Assembly: GCF_002086735.1 (NCBI RefSeq)
Contig: NZ_MVIJ01000004.1
Coordinates: 1-64,000 of the forward strand
Direction of reading: 5' to 3'
Source: Mycobacterium scrofulaceum
Lineage (GTDB): Bacteria; Actinomycetota; Actinomycetes; Mycobacteriales; Mycobacteriaceae
Length of the DNA stretch: 64,000 nucleotides
Within the stretch, counting starts at the first letter, position 1. The number at the start of each line of letters is the position of its first letter. Of this stretch, positions 14,433-25,357 are shown piece after piece. Below the pieces are notes generated by a model. The model was not told the origin of the DNA and made no database searches. It saw nothing but the letters and a program-made list of their open reading frames with translations. The translations under genes and the position numbers were made by a program.

Positions 14433-15134
14433 ATGCGTGTTTTGTGCCCCGTCCTCGCGGCCGCGGTCGCCGTGGGTCTCGTCGCGGTGGCCGGCGCCGC
14501 GACCGCGCAGGCCGGACCCGACGTCCCGCCCGTGAGCGACGCGGCGCGCGCGGCCGGATTCGTCGACGTCCGCAGTGTGGTCTCCGACGCCATCATCGAC
14601 CTGCGCTACGCGACGACCAATAACTTCACCCACCGGCAGCTCTATCCCTCCGACGCCCGTTGCCTGGTTCATCAATCGATGGCCTCGGGGCTGGCGGCGG
14701 CCGCGACGGCGCTGCGGCCGCAGGGTCACCTCCTGGTGTTCTGGGACTGCTACCGGCCCCACGACGTCCAGGTCAAGATGTTCGAACTCGTCCCCAACCC
14801 GGCCTGGGTCGCGCGGCCCGGCCCGTATGCGCGCAGCCACGAGTCGGGGCGATCGGTCGACGTGACGTTCACGACGATGCAGCAGCCTTGCGCGTCCGGG
14901 CTGCATGCCGACGGGCTTTGCCTGGCCGACATGGGCACCGACTTCGATGACTTCTCCCCGCGCGCACACGCTTTCGCCACCCAGCGCGTGAGCGTGGACG
15001 CTCAGGCGAACCGGGCGTCGCTGCGGAATGCCATGAAGTACGGCGGGCTGTCGCCGTACTCGGGGGAGTGGTGGCACTTCGACGGACCCGGCGCCGGGGT
15101 GGACCGACCGATCCTCGACGTCCCGCTGGATTGA
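14433..15134 (+). CDS. Secreted VanX-like D-Ala-D-Ala dipeptidase (M15D)
   Basis: The product (233 aa) starts with a Sec signal peptide (VLCPVLAAAVAVGLVAVAGA, cleavage probably after an AxA near residue 26). The mature part matches zinc D,D-dipeptidases of the VanX/DdpX family: YRPHD, the zinc motif SHESGRSVDVTF (His and Asp separated by six residues) and EWWHFD near the C-terminus supplying the catalytic Glu and the third zinc His. These enzymes hydrolyse D-alanyl-D-alanine. Being exported, it would act on cell-wall-derived dipeptide, not in the cytoplasmic vancomycin-resistance role. No vanH/vanA genes are nearby. Confidence 0.85.
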   Translation: MRVLCPVLAAAVAVGLVAVAGAATAQAGPDVPPVSDAARAAGFVDVRSVVSDAIIDLRYATTNNFTHRQLYPSDARCLVHQSMASGLAAAATALRPQGHLLVFWDCYRPHDVQVKMFELVPNPAWVARPGPYARSHESGRSVDVTFTTMQQPCASGLHADGLCLADMGTDFDDFSPRAHAFATQRVSVDAQANRASLRNAMKYGGLSPYSGEWWHFDGPGAGVDRPILDVPLD

Positions 15135-15189
15135 TCCCATATAATGAGACGGGCGTTTCGATATATGAGTTGGCCGGTAGGCTGCTGTC

Positions 15190-16002
15190 ATGAACGACGA
15201 ACGCGGGGCCACCTACACCCATGGGCATCACGAGTCGGTGCTCCGAAGCCACCAGCGACGCAGCGCCGAGGACTCCGCGGCTTACCTGCTCCCCCGGCTG
15301 AAGCCCGGTTTGTCGGTTCTGGACGTCGGGTGCGGACCCGGGACGATCACCGCCGACCTCGCCGCGCGCGTCGCTCCCGGGCCGGTGACGGGCGTCGATC
15401 AGTCGCCTGACGTCCTCGGCGCGGCCCGTGCCGAGGTCGAGCACCGGGGCCTGTCGAACGTGACGTTCGCGACCGCCGACGTGCACCGGCTCGACTTCGC
15501 GGACGGCGCATTCGACGTCGTGCACGCCCACCAGGTGTTGCAACACGTCGGCGACCCGGTGGCGGCCCTGCGCGAGATGAGACGGGTGTGCGCGCCCGGC
15601 GGGGTCGTGGCGGCCCGGGACGCCGACTACGCGGGATTCATCTGGTTTCCGCAGTTGCCGGCGCTGGACCTGTGGCGCGAGCTTTACCAGCGGGCCGCCC
15701 GCGCCAACCGCGGCGAACCCGATGCGGGACGACGGCTGCTGTCCTGGGCTCAGCAGGCGGGTTTCAGCGACGTGACGCCGACGGGCAGCGTGTGGTGCTA
15801 CGCGACTCCCGCCACGCGGGAATGGTGGGGTGGCATGTGGGCCGAGCGGATCGTGGGCTCGCGGATCGCCGAGGACCTGCTGCGGCTGGGTTGGGCCAGC
15901 ACCGCGCAGCTCGAGGAGATCTCCGCGGCGTGGCGCGCGTGGGCCGCGGCGCCGGATGGCTGGCTGTCGATCCCGCACGGCGAGATCCTCTGCCGCGCTT
16001 AG
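15190..16002 (+). CDS. SAM-dependent methyltransferase (UbiE/type 11)
   Basis: The product (270 aa) shows methyltransferase motif I LDVGCGPGTITADLA, the acidic GVDQSPDVL after strand 2, and the FDVVHAHQVLQHV and APGGVVAARDADYAG segments typical of type 11 enzymes. The C-terminal third (TPATREWWGGMWAERIV) belongs to the substrate-binding region. A TATAAT-like hexamer is present at 15140-15145, upstream of the ATG. It is transcribed alone, convergent with the amidase gene. The substrate is not evident. Confidence 0.8.
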   Translation: MNDERGATYTHGHHESVLRSHQRRSAEDSAAYLLPRLKPGLSVLDVGCGPGTITADLAARVAPGPVTGVDQSPDVLGAARAEVEHRGLSNVTFATADVHRLDFADGAFDVVHAHQVLQHVGDPVAALREMRRVCAPGGVVAARDADYAGFIWFPQLPALDLWRELYQRAARANRGEPDAGRRLLSWAQQAGFSDVTPTGSVWCYATPATREWWGGMWAERIVGSRIAEDLLRLGWASTAQLEEISAAWRAWAAAPDGWLSIPHGEILCRA

Positions 16003-16014
16003 GTTCAGCGAGCC

Positions 16015-17559
16015 TCAGCTGGCTGCCGTTGCGCGAGGCGCCACCGGGAAGCCCCCACGGAGCGACTCGAAGGAGTGGGCGACCCGCAGAACCGTCGCGT
16101 CATCGAATCGCTTGCCCACGAACATGATTCCTGCCGGCAAGCCGTCCACCACGCCCGCGGGTACCGAGATCGCGGGATGGCCCGTGATGTCGAATGGTCC
16201 GGTATTGACCAGGGTGCCGAGGGCGCGCTGTATCAGCTCGACATTGTCGCGGCCGCCGTCCGGCAGCTTTTCGGCCGTGCGGGGCACGGTGGGCAGCGCC
16301 AGCACGTCGTATCGGCCGAGGGCCGCGTCGTAGGCGGCTCGCACCTCCGGCAGCAATTCTCGCGCTTTGGCGTAGGACGCTCCGCCGCGGGTTTTCAGGT
16401 CGTAATGGCCGCACAGCGCCATCGCCTTGACGGTGCTGGCGAGCTGGTCGGCCGTGCGGGCGCGCTGTTTGGCGAAGTGCGCCATGAGTTCGGGGTCGTA
16501 GAAACCCTCGACGCCGACGCCGTAGCCGTTGCCGTCCAGCATCTGATGGGTGGGTCCGTCGGTGAAGATGACGGTGAAGACGTGCCACGCGTCGCGATGC
16601 CACGGCACACTGATTTCTTCGACCGCGCAACCCAATTCGGTGAACCGGTGCACCGCGGAACGGACCAGCTCGTCGACTTCCGGCATCGAACCCGGCTGGG
16701 CGAAGCCTTCGCTCAGAATGCCCACCCGCAGGCCCGACACGTCGGCGGTCAGCGCCGTGCGGTAATCACCACCGATGCTCTCCGAGGACTGGCGCGGATC
16801 CCGCCCGTCTGATCCGGCGAGAATCGTGAGCAGCAGCGCGGCGTCGGCGACGGTGCGGGTCATGGGTCCCAGGTGATCGATCGTTCGGTCGATCGGGAAT
16901 GCGCCGGTGTAGGGAACCAGGCCGTGAGTGGGCTTGTGGCCGACGATGCCGCACAGCGACGCCGGGACCCGGATCGATCCGCCCTGGTCGCCGCCCAGGG
17001 CCAGCTCGACTTCACCGGCGGCAACGAGCGCGCCGCTACCGCTGGAGGACCCGCCTGTTTCGCGGGTGATGTCCCATGGGTTGCGCACCGGGCCGGACGC
17101 CGAGGTGAAGCTCGAGCCCGAGCAGCACAGATCCTCGCAGACGCTCTTGCCCGCGATGGTGGCTCCCGCCGCCATCAGGCGCTCGACGACGGTGGCGTCG
17201 CGGTCGGGGACGAAACCTTCTACCGAGCGGGATCCGTTCATCATGGGAATCCCGGCGACCGCGATGTTGTCCTTGATCACCACCCTTCTTCCCGACAGCG
17301 GCCCTTCGGCGCCGGAGGAGATGTCGGCATGGAGATACCAAGCGCCGAGTGGGTTCGTGCCCGGCTCCGGGAACCGGTATCGCCGTTCCGGGGGCGCAGT
17401 GCGCACGTTCTTGTCGTAGAGCTCGTCGACCACGTCGTAGGACTTCAGTGTGTGGCCGACGGCGGCCAGGTACTGCCGTTGGGCGTCGGCGTCGAGGTGG
17501 AACCCGAAGTGCTCGGCGGCGTTCGCAAGATCTTCCGCCGATGGCCGGACAATTGTCAT
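16015..17559 (-). CDS. Amidase-signature hydrolase
   Basis: The product (about 514 aa from ATG 17559) is an amidase-signature enzyme. The Ser-cisSer-Lys triad region is visible: Lys in VVIKDNIAVAG, and the Gly/Ser-rich signature TGGSSSGSGALVAAGEVELA followed by GGDQGGSIRVPAS. It hydrolyses an amide to acid plus ammonia; related enzymes include mandelamide hydrolase. Other in-frame starts exist at 17610 and further upstream, and I chose the one that gives a normal N-terminus (MTIVRPSAEDLANAAEHFGF). It diverges from the mutase operon. Confidence 0.82.
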   Translation of the reverse strand: MTIVRPSAEDLANAAEHFGFHLDADAQRQYLAAVGHTLKSYDVVDELYDKNVRTAPPERRYRFPEPGTNPLGAWYLHADISSGAEGPLSGRRVVIKDNIAVAGIPMMNGSRSVEGFVPDRDATVVERLMAAGATIAGKSVCEDLCCSGSSFTSASGPVRNPWDITRETGGSSSGSGALVAAGEVELALGGDQGGSIRVPASLCGIVGHKPTHGLVPYTGAFPIDRTIDHLGPMTRTVADAALLLTILAGSDGRDPRQSSESIGGDYRTALTADVSGLRVGILSEGFAQPGSMPEVDELVRSAVHRFTELGCAVEEISVPWHRDAWHVFTVIFTDGPTHQMLDGNGYGVGVEGFYDPELMAHFAKQRARTADQLASTVKAMALCGHYDLKTRGGASYAKARELLPEVRAAYDAALGRYDVLALPTVPRTAEKLPDGGRDNVELIQRALGTLVNTGPFDITGHPAISVPAGVVDGLPAGIMFVGKRFDDATVLRVAHSFESLRGGFPVAPRATAAS

Positions 17560-17705
17560 GGTGATCCCGTCGATGGTGTTGATCGGAGCCCCAGAGGCAT
17601 ACCCACGCATCGGCAGTTGTCCCATCCGGCGGACCGACGCACTATTTCCCCAGTTCAGACGCGTGGTATTGGCATTCTCTTTTTTTGCAAGTACGTTATT
17701 CACCG

Positions 17706-19294
<1,589 letters not shown>

Positions 19295-19295
<1 letters not shown>

Positions 19296-19717
19296 TGGCC
19301 GCCCGGATTCTGGTAGCCAAACCCGGCCTGGACGGACACGACCGCGGCGCCAAAATCGTCGCCCGCACGCTGCGCGACGCGGGTTTCGAGGTGATCTACA
19401 CCGGCATCCGGCAGCGCATCGAGGACATCGCCTCGATTGCCGTGCAGGAAGACGTCGCGGTCGTGGGCCTGAGCATCCTGTCCGGTGCTCACCTGGCGCT
19501 GACCGCGCGCACCATCGAGGCACTGCGGGCCGCCGACGCCGCGGACATCGCCGTGGTGGTCGGGGGAACGATCCCGCACGCCGACGTCCCCAAGCTGTTG
19601 TCCGCGGGCGCCGCCGCGGTGTTTCCCACCGGGACATCGCTGGACGTGCTCGTGCGCGAAATCCGCGCGCTGACCGGCACCCCCGAACCCATGGAGGACC
19701 AATGCGCGTCGGAGTGA
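19295..19717 (+). CDS. Acyl-CoA mutase small subunit (B12-binding)
   Basis: The product (140 aa) is a stand-alone cobalamin-binding domain. GLDGHDRGAKIVA contains the D-x-H-x2-G motif whose His replaces dimethylbenzimidazole as the lower cobalt ligand. GLSILSG and VVVGGTIPHAD supply the S-x-L and GG motifs that hold the nucleotide tail. The GTG start shares one base with the stop of the large-subunit gene, so the chains are coupled and made in equal amounts. The 3' end overlaps the LLM gene by 16 bp. Confidence 0.88.
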
Positions 19718-20658
19718 TGATCGGCGCCGAGCGCGGCGACATGGCGCGCAAGGTGGACAGGCTGGCCTCGGATATCGAGTGGGCCGAATCCGCGGGCCTG
19801 GACACGGCGTGGATGCCGCAAGTGCCCGACGATTTCGACTGCCTCACGATGGTGTCGCTGATGGCCGCGCACAGCTCGCGCATCGAGTTGGGCACCGCGG
19901 TGGTGCCGCTGCAGGCCCAGCACCCGATCGCCCTTGCCCGCCAGGCACTCTCGACGCACGCGGTTGCCGGTGGGCGGTTGGCGCTGGGCGTCGGGCCGTC
20001 GCACCACTGGATCATCCGGGACATGCTCGGCCTGCCGTACGAGAAGCCGGCCGCCTACACCCGCGACTACCTGCAGGTGCTGGGTGCCGCCATCTCCGGT
20101 CCGGGACCGGTCGACGTCGAGAACGATTCGTTCACGGTGCACAATCCGCTGGCGATCGGGGCCGACACCCCGATGCCGGTTTTGGTCGCCGCACTGGGGC
20201 CGGTGATGCTGCAGATCGCCGGCGAACTCGCCGACGGCACCGTGTTGTGGATGGCCGACGAGCGCGCGATCGGCGACCACATCGCGCCCAAGATCACCAA
20301 GGCCGCCGCCGACGCCGGACGGCCCGCACCGCGAATCGTCGCGGGCATCCCGGTATGCCTTTGTGCGCCCGCACAAATCGACGAGGCCAAGGAGCGCGCC
20401 AACCGCATCCTGGGCGAGGCCGAGGTGTCGCCGAACTATCAACGCCTCCTGGAACGCGGCGATGCCCGCGACGTCGGGGATCTGTGCGCGGCCGGTGACT
20501 CGGAACAGATCCTGGCACGGATGCGGCGCTTCGCCGACGCGGGCGTCACGGACCTGTCCGTGCGGCTGCTGCCGATCGGTGAGAACCGGGACGAGCTGAT
20601 CGCCTCCAAACGCCGCACACGCGAGATGATCGCCTCGCTGGCAACGGAATTACGGTGA
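19702..20658 (+). CDS. LLM-class flavin/F420-dependent oxidoreductase
   Basis: The product (318 aa) has the bacterial-luciferase-like TIM barrel: MRVGVMIGAERGDMARKV, IELGTAVVPLQAQHPIALAR and LALGVGPSHHWIIRDMLG are characteristic. In mycobacteria this class usually uses F420, but the cofactor cannot be decided here. It lies in a four-gene operon with the mutase subunits and a CoA-transferase. The probable task is a redox step on the same CoA-linked intermediate. Confidence 0.82.
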   Translation: MRVGVMIGAERGDMARKVDRLASDIEWAESAGLDTAWMPQVPDDFDCLTMVSLMAAHSSRIELGTAVVPLQAQHPIALARQALSTHAVAGGRLALGVGPSHHWIIRDMLGLPYEKPAAYTRDYLQVLGAAISGPGPVDVENDSFTVHNPLAIGADTPMPVLVAALGPVMLQIAGELADGTVLWMADERAIGDHIAPKITKAAADAGRPAPRIVAGIPVCLCAPAQIDEAKERANRILGEAEVSPNYQRLLERGDARDVGDLCAAGDSEQILARMRRFADAGVTDLSVRLLPIGENRDELIASKRRTREMIASLATELR

Positions 20659-21689
20659 CGCCTACCGCGCCGCTCGCGGGCATCCGCATCCTCGAGGTCG
20701 GCACCATGCTGGCCGGTCCGTACGCGACCATGCTGCTGGCCGATCTGGGCGCCGAGGTGACCAAGATCGAGCCCCGCGGCGGCGAGATCTCACGCAGCGT
20801 CGGGGCCAGCTATTTCGCGAGCCTGAACCGCAACAAGTCGAGCGTCTGTCTTGACCTCAACTCCGATGCCGGACAGCGCCGCCTCGGCGACCTGGTCGCG
20901 GAATCCCATGCGCTGCTGGTCAACCTGAAGCCATCGGCGATCCGCCGGCTGGGCCTTACCTATGAGCGGTTGCGAGCGCACAACGAGCGGATCGTGTGCG
21001 TGGCGATCACCGGGTTCGGCCTGCACGGCGGCGACGACCCGGCCTTCGACTACGTGGTGCAGGCCGGGTACGGCATCGCCGCTCTGACCGGCGATCCGGA
21101 CGGTCCGCCGACGCTGCCCGGGTATTCGTCGGCCGACAACTCCACCGGAATGATCGCGGCGCTCGGGTTGCTGGCGAAGATCATCTCCGGTACCGGCGGG
21201 CAGGTGGACGTGTCGCTGCGCGACGCCATGCTGTCGCAGCTGAATTATCACGCCTCCGCCTACCTCAACGACGGGGTCGAGCCGCAGCGCCGCCCGCATG
21301 GCGCCCATTCGTATTATGTTCCGGCGCAGCTCTTCCCGACCGCCGACGGGTATCTGGCGTTGTTCATCACCCATGACGGGTTCTGGAAATCCTTCGCGGC
21401 CGAGGCGGGTGTCGGCGGCTTCGAGACGATGGCCGAGCGGGTCAGCCGCCGCGACGAGGTGCTCGCGGTAGTCACGGCCATGCTGGCGACCGACACCGCC
21501 GCCGGATGGGAACGGCGATTGCGTCCGCTGGGGGTGCCGGCCGCGGCGGTCCGGACGCTGCCCGAGGCGCTCGAGGCGACCCCGCAAGCCGTCGTCACCG
21601 CGGGGGACTTCCGGCTCGTCGGCAGCCCCATCCACGTTGCGGGCTATCAGCCGGAGTACCGCCCGCCGCCGGAGCTAACCGAAGGCTGA
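20655..21689 (+). CDS. Family III CoA-transferase (CaiB/BaiF)
   Basis: The product (344 aa, GTG start overlapping the LLM stop) opens with LAGIRILEVGTMLAGPYATM and contains LLADLGAEVTKIEPRGG, both signature parts of CaiB/BaiF transferases. The catalytic Asp that forms the aspartyl-CoA anhydride is probably in YSSADNSTG. At 344 residues it is slightly short for the family (about 380-410). It likely moves CoA onto the acid that the mutase operon handles. Confidence 0.85.
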   Translation: MTPTAPLAGIRILEVGTMLAGPYATMLLADLGAEVTKIEPRGGEISRSVGASYFASLNRNKSSVCLDLNSDAGQRRLGDLVAESHALLVNLKPSAIRRLGLTYERLRAHNERIVCVAITGFGLHGGDDPAFDYVVQAGYGIAALTGDPDGPPTLPGYSSADNSTGMIAALGLLAKIISGTGGQVDVSLRDAMLSQLNYHASAYLNDGVEPQRRPHGAHSYYVPAQLFPTADGYLALFITHDGFWKSFAAEAGVGGFETMAERVSRRDEVLAVVTAMLATDTAAGWERRLRPLGVPAAAVRTLPEALEATPQAVVTAGDFRLVGSPIHVAGYQPEYRPPPELTEG

Positions 21690-21718
21690 AGCGGCCCCCT
21701 CGGTGCGCCCGCACGGCT

Positions 21719-22621
21719 TCAGAACGGCGAGCCCGTGAGGTGCGCCTCGGCGAGCTTGCGGAACGCCGCCACCAACCGGCTCCGGTCACCGGCGCGCGCG
21801 GCGAGCACCACGTGGCAGGGCTCGACGCCCCGCAACGGGACGGTGGTGATGTCGGGGCGCAGGGTGTTGACGCGCAAATCGGGCACAACGGCGACCGCCT
21901 GCCCGGAGGCGATCAACTCGAATTTGTCCTCGAGCGCGTTGATGAGCGGGCCATCGGGTGCGCGGCGTCCGTCAGGCCGGGGATCGATGCGCCAGAAGGC
22001 GCTCCACGCCGTGTCGGAGTCGCGGACCCGGGGCATCGGTTCGTCGGCGATGTCGTCGAGCGTGACGAATTCCCGGCCCGCGAGCCGGTGGTCGATTGAC
22101 ATGGCCAGCACCCGGGGCTCGTCGTAGAGGATCGTCACGTGCAGCCCGTCGGTGGGGAACGGCAGCCGGGTCACCACCGCGTCCACCTGATGGCCGAGCA
22201 ACGCATCGAGGGCCCGATCCCAATCCAGGTGCGTGACTTGCACTTCGGCGTCGGGGTGCTCACGGCGCATCTCGCGCACCGCGGGGGTGACGATCATGCC
22301 CGTCGTGTACCCGATCGTGATGCGGCTCGGTTGGGCCGCGGCGCGGGCCTGGGCGGTGGCCTGCGCGGCCGAGCGCAGCAGCGCCCTGGCCCGCGGCAGG
22401 AACACCTCCCCCGCCTCGGTGAGCCGAGTGCCCTGGGGCGTGCGGTCCAGCAACCGGACGCTCAGCTGCTGTTCGAGGCGGCGGATCTGGCGGCTCAGCG
22501 ACGGCTGCGCGATCCGCAGCGCGCTCGCGGCGCGACCGAAGTGCCGGTGTTCCGCAACCACGACGAAGTATCCGACCAGCCGCAGATCGAGGTCGATAAC
22601 GGGCGATACCGATTCGGTCAT
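21719..22621 (-). CDS. LysR-family transcriptional regulator
   Basis: The product (300 aa) has an N-terminal winged helix with RHFGRAASALRIAQPSLSRQ (residues about 25-44) and a periplasmic-binding-protein-like effector domain. It diverges from the epimerase/LLM pair at 22787. Two inverted repeats in the 165-bp gap fit LysR sites: CATGTCG/CGACATG with an 11-bp spacer at 22683-22707, and CGGAAAGT/ACTTTCCG at 22623-22655. It is probably an activator responsive to a pathway intermediate. Confidence 0.88.
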   Translation of the reverse strand: MTESVSPVIDLDLRLVGYFVVVAEHRHFGRAASALRIAQPSLSRQIRRLEQQLSVRLLDRTPQGTRLTEAGEVFLPRARALLRSAAQATAQARAAAQPSRITIGYTTGMIVTPAVREMRREHPDAEVQVTHLDWDRALDALLGHQVDAVVTRLPFPTDGLHVTILYDEPRVLAMSIDHRLAGREFVTLDDIADEPMPRVRDSDTAWSAFWRIDPRPDGRRAPDGPLINALEDKFELIASGQAVAVVPDLRVNTLRPDITTVPLRGVEPCHVVLAARAGDRSRLVAAFRKLAEAHLTGSPF

Positions 22622-22682
22622 GCGGAAAGTGTAACGGCTCGCGCGGTACTTTCCGGCCCCGAAGTGTTGCGCGACGTGCGGT

Positions 22683-22707
22683 CATGTCGGTTCGGTATCG
22701 CGACATG
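22683..22707. promoter_or_regulatory. LysR-type binding site
   Basis: CATGTCG (22683-22689) and CGACATG (22701-22707) form a perfect 7-bp dyad with an 11-bp gap, close to the T-N11-A layout of LysR boxes. It lies 80 bp upstream of the epimerase gene. A second dyad, CGGAAAGT/ACTTTCCG (22623-22630 and 22648-22655), overlaps the regulator's own start. Confidence 0.55.
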
Positions 22708-22786
22708 TGAAACGGGTCTTGGACAGTCCGCCCGCCCGGTCCGTTGACTGGAAGTCGCGAAGAGGCAAACGACGAAAGGGGATGTC

Positions 22787-23680
22787 ATGGATGTCTTTGT
22801 GACGGGCGCGAGCGGACACATCGGTTCGGCCGTGGTCGACGAACTCGTGCGCGCGGGGCATCAGGTCACCGGACTGGCCCGCTCCGACGAATCGGCCGCC
22901 GCGCTGGCGGCGAAGGGTGTTCGGGTGCACCGCGGCGACCTCGACGACCTCGACGGCCTGCGGTCCGCCGCCGCCGCGTCCGACGGAGTCATCCACCTCG
23001 CCTTCAAACACGACTTCGACGACTTCGTGGGCGCCGCCGAGACGGACCTGCGCGCCGTTCAGGCCATCGGGGAGGGGCTGGTCGGGTCCGACCGGCCCTT
23101 CGTCAGCACGTCGGGGACCCTGCTGCTATCCCTCATGGGGCGGGATGGCTTTGCCACCGAACAGGACACGCTCGCAGGTGGGCCGCGCGTCGACTCGGAG
23201 AACGCGGTGATCGCGCTGGCCGAACGCGGGGTGCGATCTTCGGTGATCCGGCTGTCCCCCTTGGTGCACAGCGACTTGGACCACCATGGCTTCGCCCACC
23301 ACCTGATCGACACCGCCCGCGAGACGGGCGTGTCCGCCTACATCGGCGACGGTGCCAACCGTTGGCCCGCGGTCCACACGCTCGACGCCGCCCACCTGTA
23401 TCGCCTCGCTCTCGAAAAGGCGCCCGCGGGAACGCGTTTGCACGGCGTGGCCGACGAGGGGGTGCCGTTCCGCGACATCGCCGCCATGATCGGGCGCCAC
23501 CTGGGCGTGCCGGCGAAGAGCATTCCACCCGAAGAGGGGGGCCATTTCGGCTTTCTCGCGCTCTTCGCCGCCTTGGACAACCCGACGTCGAGTGCGCTGA
23601 CCCAGAAGATGCTCGACTGGAAACCCGAACGCGCCGGGCTGCTCGAGGATCTCGACGCCGGCCATTACTTCGGCCGGTGA
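22787..23680 (+). CDS. NAD(P)-dependent epimerase/dehydratase-type SDR
   Basis: The product (297 aa) is an extended or atypical SDR. It begins MDVFVTGASGHIGSAVVDEL with the G-x2-G-x2-G nucleotide loop, and has the GLARSD segment that would bind the adenosine ribose. The active-site part is near residues 100-150 (VSTSGTLLLS). The closest type is the NmrA/3-beta-hydroxysteroid-dehydrogenase-like group. AAAGGGG precedes the ATG. Its stop overlaps the GTG of the next LLM gene, so the two form one operon divergent from LysR. Confidence 0.8.
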   Translation: MDVFVTGASGHIGSAVVDELVRAGHQVTGLARSDESAAALAAKGVRVHRGDLDDLDGLRSAAAASDGVIHLAFKHDFDDFVGAAETDLRAVQAIGEGLVGSDRPFVSTSGTLLLSLMGRDGFATEQDTLAGGPRVDSENAVIALAERGVRSSVIRLSPLVHSDLDHHGFAHHLIDTARETGVSAYIGDGANRWPAVHTLDAAHLYRLALEKAPAGTRLHGVADEGVPFRDIAAMIGRHLGVPAKSIPPEEGGHFGFLALFAALDNPTSSALTQKMLDWKPERAGLLEDLDAGHYFGR

Positions 23681-24582
23681 GCGACGTCGTGGCCGACGCC
23701 GTGGTGGACGCCGCCCGGAAGGCGCTGGGGCCGGTGGGGGCCTGCCTGCCGGTGTCCTTCACGGGTGCACCGTCCATCCACCTGCAACGCGAGGCGGTCG
23801 ACCGCATGGAACGGGCCGGGTACCGGACCGCGTGGACCAACGAGGTCATCGGCAAAGACGCCCTGGTACAGCTCGCCATGCTGCTGGCCGGCAGCAGGCG
23901 AATGGTGTTCGGCACCTGCATCGCCAACATCTGGGCCCGGCCGGCTCAGACCATGCATGCCGCGGCCGCCCAACTGGCACAGGCGTATCCGGACAGGCTC
24001 GTGCTCGGGCTCGGCGTGGGTTATCCCGAGCAGGCTGCCGCGGTGGGTCAGACGTTCGGCAGGCCGCTGGCGACGATGCGCGACTACCTCGAGCGGATGG
24101 ACAGCCCGACTTGGCCACCGGCGCCCGACGCGGCGTACGCCAGGATCGTCGCCGCCAACGGACCGAGAATGCTTGTGCTGGCAGGTGATCATGCCGACGG
24201 GGCGTTTCCGGCCGGCATGCCTGCGGAGTTCACCGCGCGCGCCCGGCGGGCGCTCGGACCGGACAAACTTCTGGTCGTCGGCCTATCGCTGGCGCGAGGC
24301 ATCGAGGCCGCACGGGAGGCGGTGTCCGCGCGGCTCGCCGTTGGGGCCTACGCGTCCGGGCTTGCGGAGTTGGGCTACTCGGCCCGCGATACCGACGAGG
24401 TGAGCGACCGGCTGGTCGATGCGCTTGTGGCCTACGGTGATTCGACGGGTGTGGCGGCCAAGGTGCGCACGCACCTGGCCGCCGGTGCCGACCACGTTGC
24501 ACTGCTCCCGCCGGTCGGCGGTGAATTCGGCGCCGGCGTCGGCCACCTCGAAGAGCTGGGACCGGTGCTGGCCGAGCTTTGA
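23677..24582 (+). CDS. LLM-class flavin-dependent oxidoreductase
   Basis: The product (301 aa) begins at a GTG that overlaps the preceding stop by 4 bp. The luciferase-like barrel is recognised from CLPVSFTGAPSIHLQREAV, TCIANIWARPAQTMHAAA and LVLGLGVGYPEQAAAVGQTF. The length is a little below the family norm. It is paired with the upstream epimerase-type SDR and probably catalyses a redox step on the same compound. The stop is immediately followed by the end of the convergent TetR gene. Confidence 0.8.
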   Translation: MSDVVADAVVDAARKALGPVGACLPVSFTGAPSIHLQREAVDRMERAGYRTAWTNEVIGKDALVQLAMLLAGSRRMVFGTCIANIWARPAQTMHAAAAQLAQAYPDRLVLGLGVGYPEQAAAVGQTFGRPLATMRDYLERMDSPTWPPAPDAAYARIVAANGPRMLVLAGDHADGAFPAGMPAEFTARARRALGPDKLLVVGLSLARGIEAAREAVSARLAVGAYASGLAELGYSARDTDEVSDRLVDALVAYGDSTGVAAKVRTHLAAGADHVALLPPVGGEFGAGVGHLEELGPVLAEL

Positions 24583-25209
24583 TTACGGCGCATCGCCGGC
24601 GGGCACGACGGCCGACACCACCAATTGCAGGTACGGGCGGTAAAGATTGACTCCGTCGAGTTGGCTGCCGAGCGTGACTCCGTCGTTGACGGCAAGGATG
24701 ACGCGGGCCAGCTCATCGGCCGGGATGGTGAGCGACGCGCCCAGCCTCGCAACGTTTTTGGCGATGAATTCGGCCAGTGAGCGAATCGTCTCCACCCGCT
24801 GCGCGGCCAGCCTGTCGCGGGCCTCGGGGCTGCGGAGCAAAAACAACGTGAGCTCATAGTTGAGTGCGGCTCGGTTCGGGTCGTTGCTCGCTTGGCTCCA
24901 CCGATCGGCGAGTTCGTCGATGTCGATGTCGCCGAGCCGATGGAACGAATGAATGATCTCGGTGAAGCCGTCGAGGAACCGTTGTCGTTGGCGGTCGGTC
25001 ACCGCTAGGAACAACTCTTCCTTGGCGCCGAAGTGGGAGTAGATCGCACCGCGGGTGTACCCGGCCGCGTCCGCGATGTCCTCGAGCGCAGCCCCGCTCA
25101 GGCCCTTGCGCGCGAAGATTTCCTCGGCGGCGTCCAACAAGAGGCCGCGCGTGTGCTCGAGGCGCCGCTCCCTGGTCCACCGTTCCGCCACCGGCCCATC
25201 CTCCCACAT
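24583..25209 (-). CDS. TetR-family transcriptional regulator
   Basis: The product (208 aa) has the TetR helix-turn-helix at about residues 17-65 (EDIADAAGYTRGAIYSHFGA) and a ligand domain of the AcrR type. It diverges from the Rieske oxygenase operon. The 255-bp gap between them is strikingly AT-rich and contains two identical-half-site operators at 25358-25390. It should repress the operon until the substrate is present. Confidence 0.87.
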   Translation of the reverse strand: MWEDGPVAERWTRERRLEHTRGLLLDAAEEIFARKGLSGAALEDIADAAGYTRGAIYSHFGAKEELFLAVTDRQRQRFLDGFTEIIHSFHRLGDIDIDELADRWSQASNDPNRAALNYELTLFLLRSPEARDRLAAQRVETIRSLAEFIAKNVARLGASLTIPADELARVILAVNDGVTLGSQLDGVNLYRPYLQLVVSAVVPAGDAP

Positions 25210-25357
25210 CGCAGCCCGTTCCGGGTCCCCATATCAACCATCGAAATGACCCGTCGCGCAAGCGCATTGATCCGCGCCACGCCTGCCGCAGAGCATCTCG
25301 GGGGGGCTGCTCAGTCGCCTGACGGGATGCGCGTCCAATGTGACATGAACCACTTTA

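Noticed and set aside
22744..24582. Single 612-residue fusion protein
   Set aside because: The first half is a shadow frame of the epimerase gene; the LLM gene has its own GTG at 23677 overlapping the epimerase stop.
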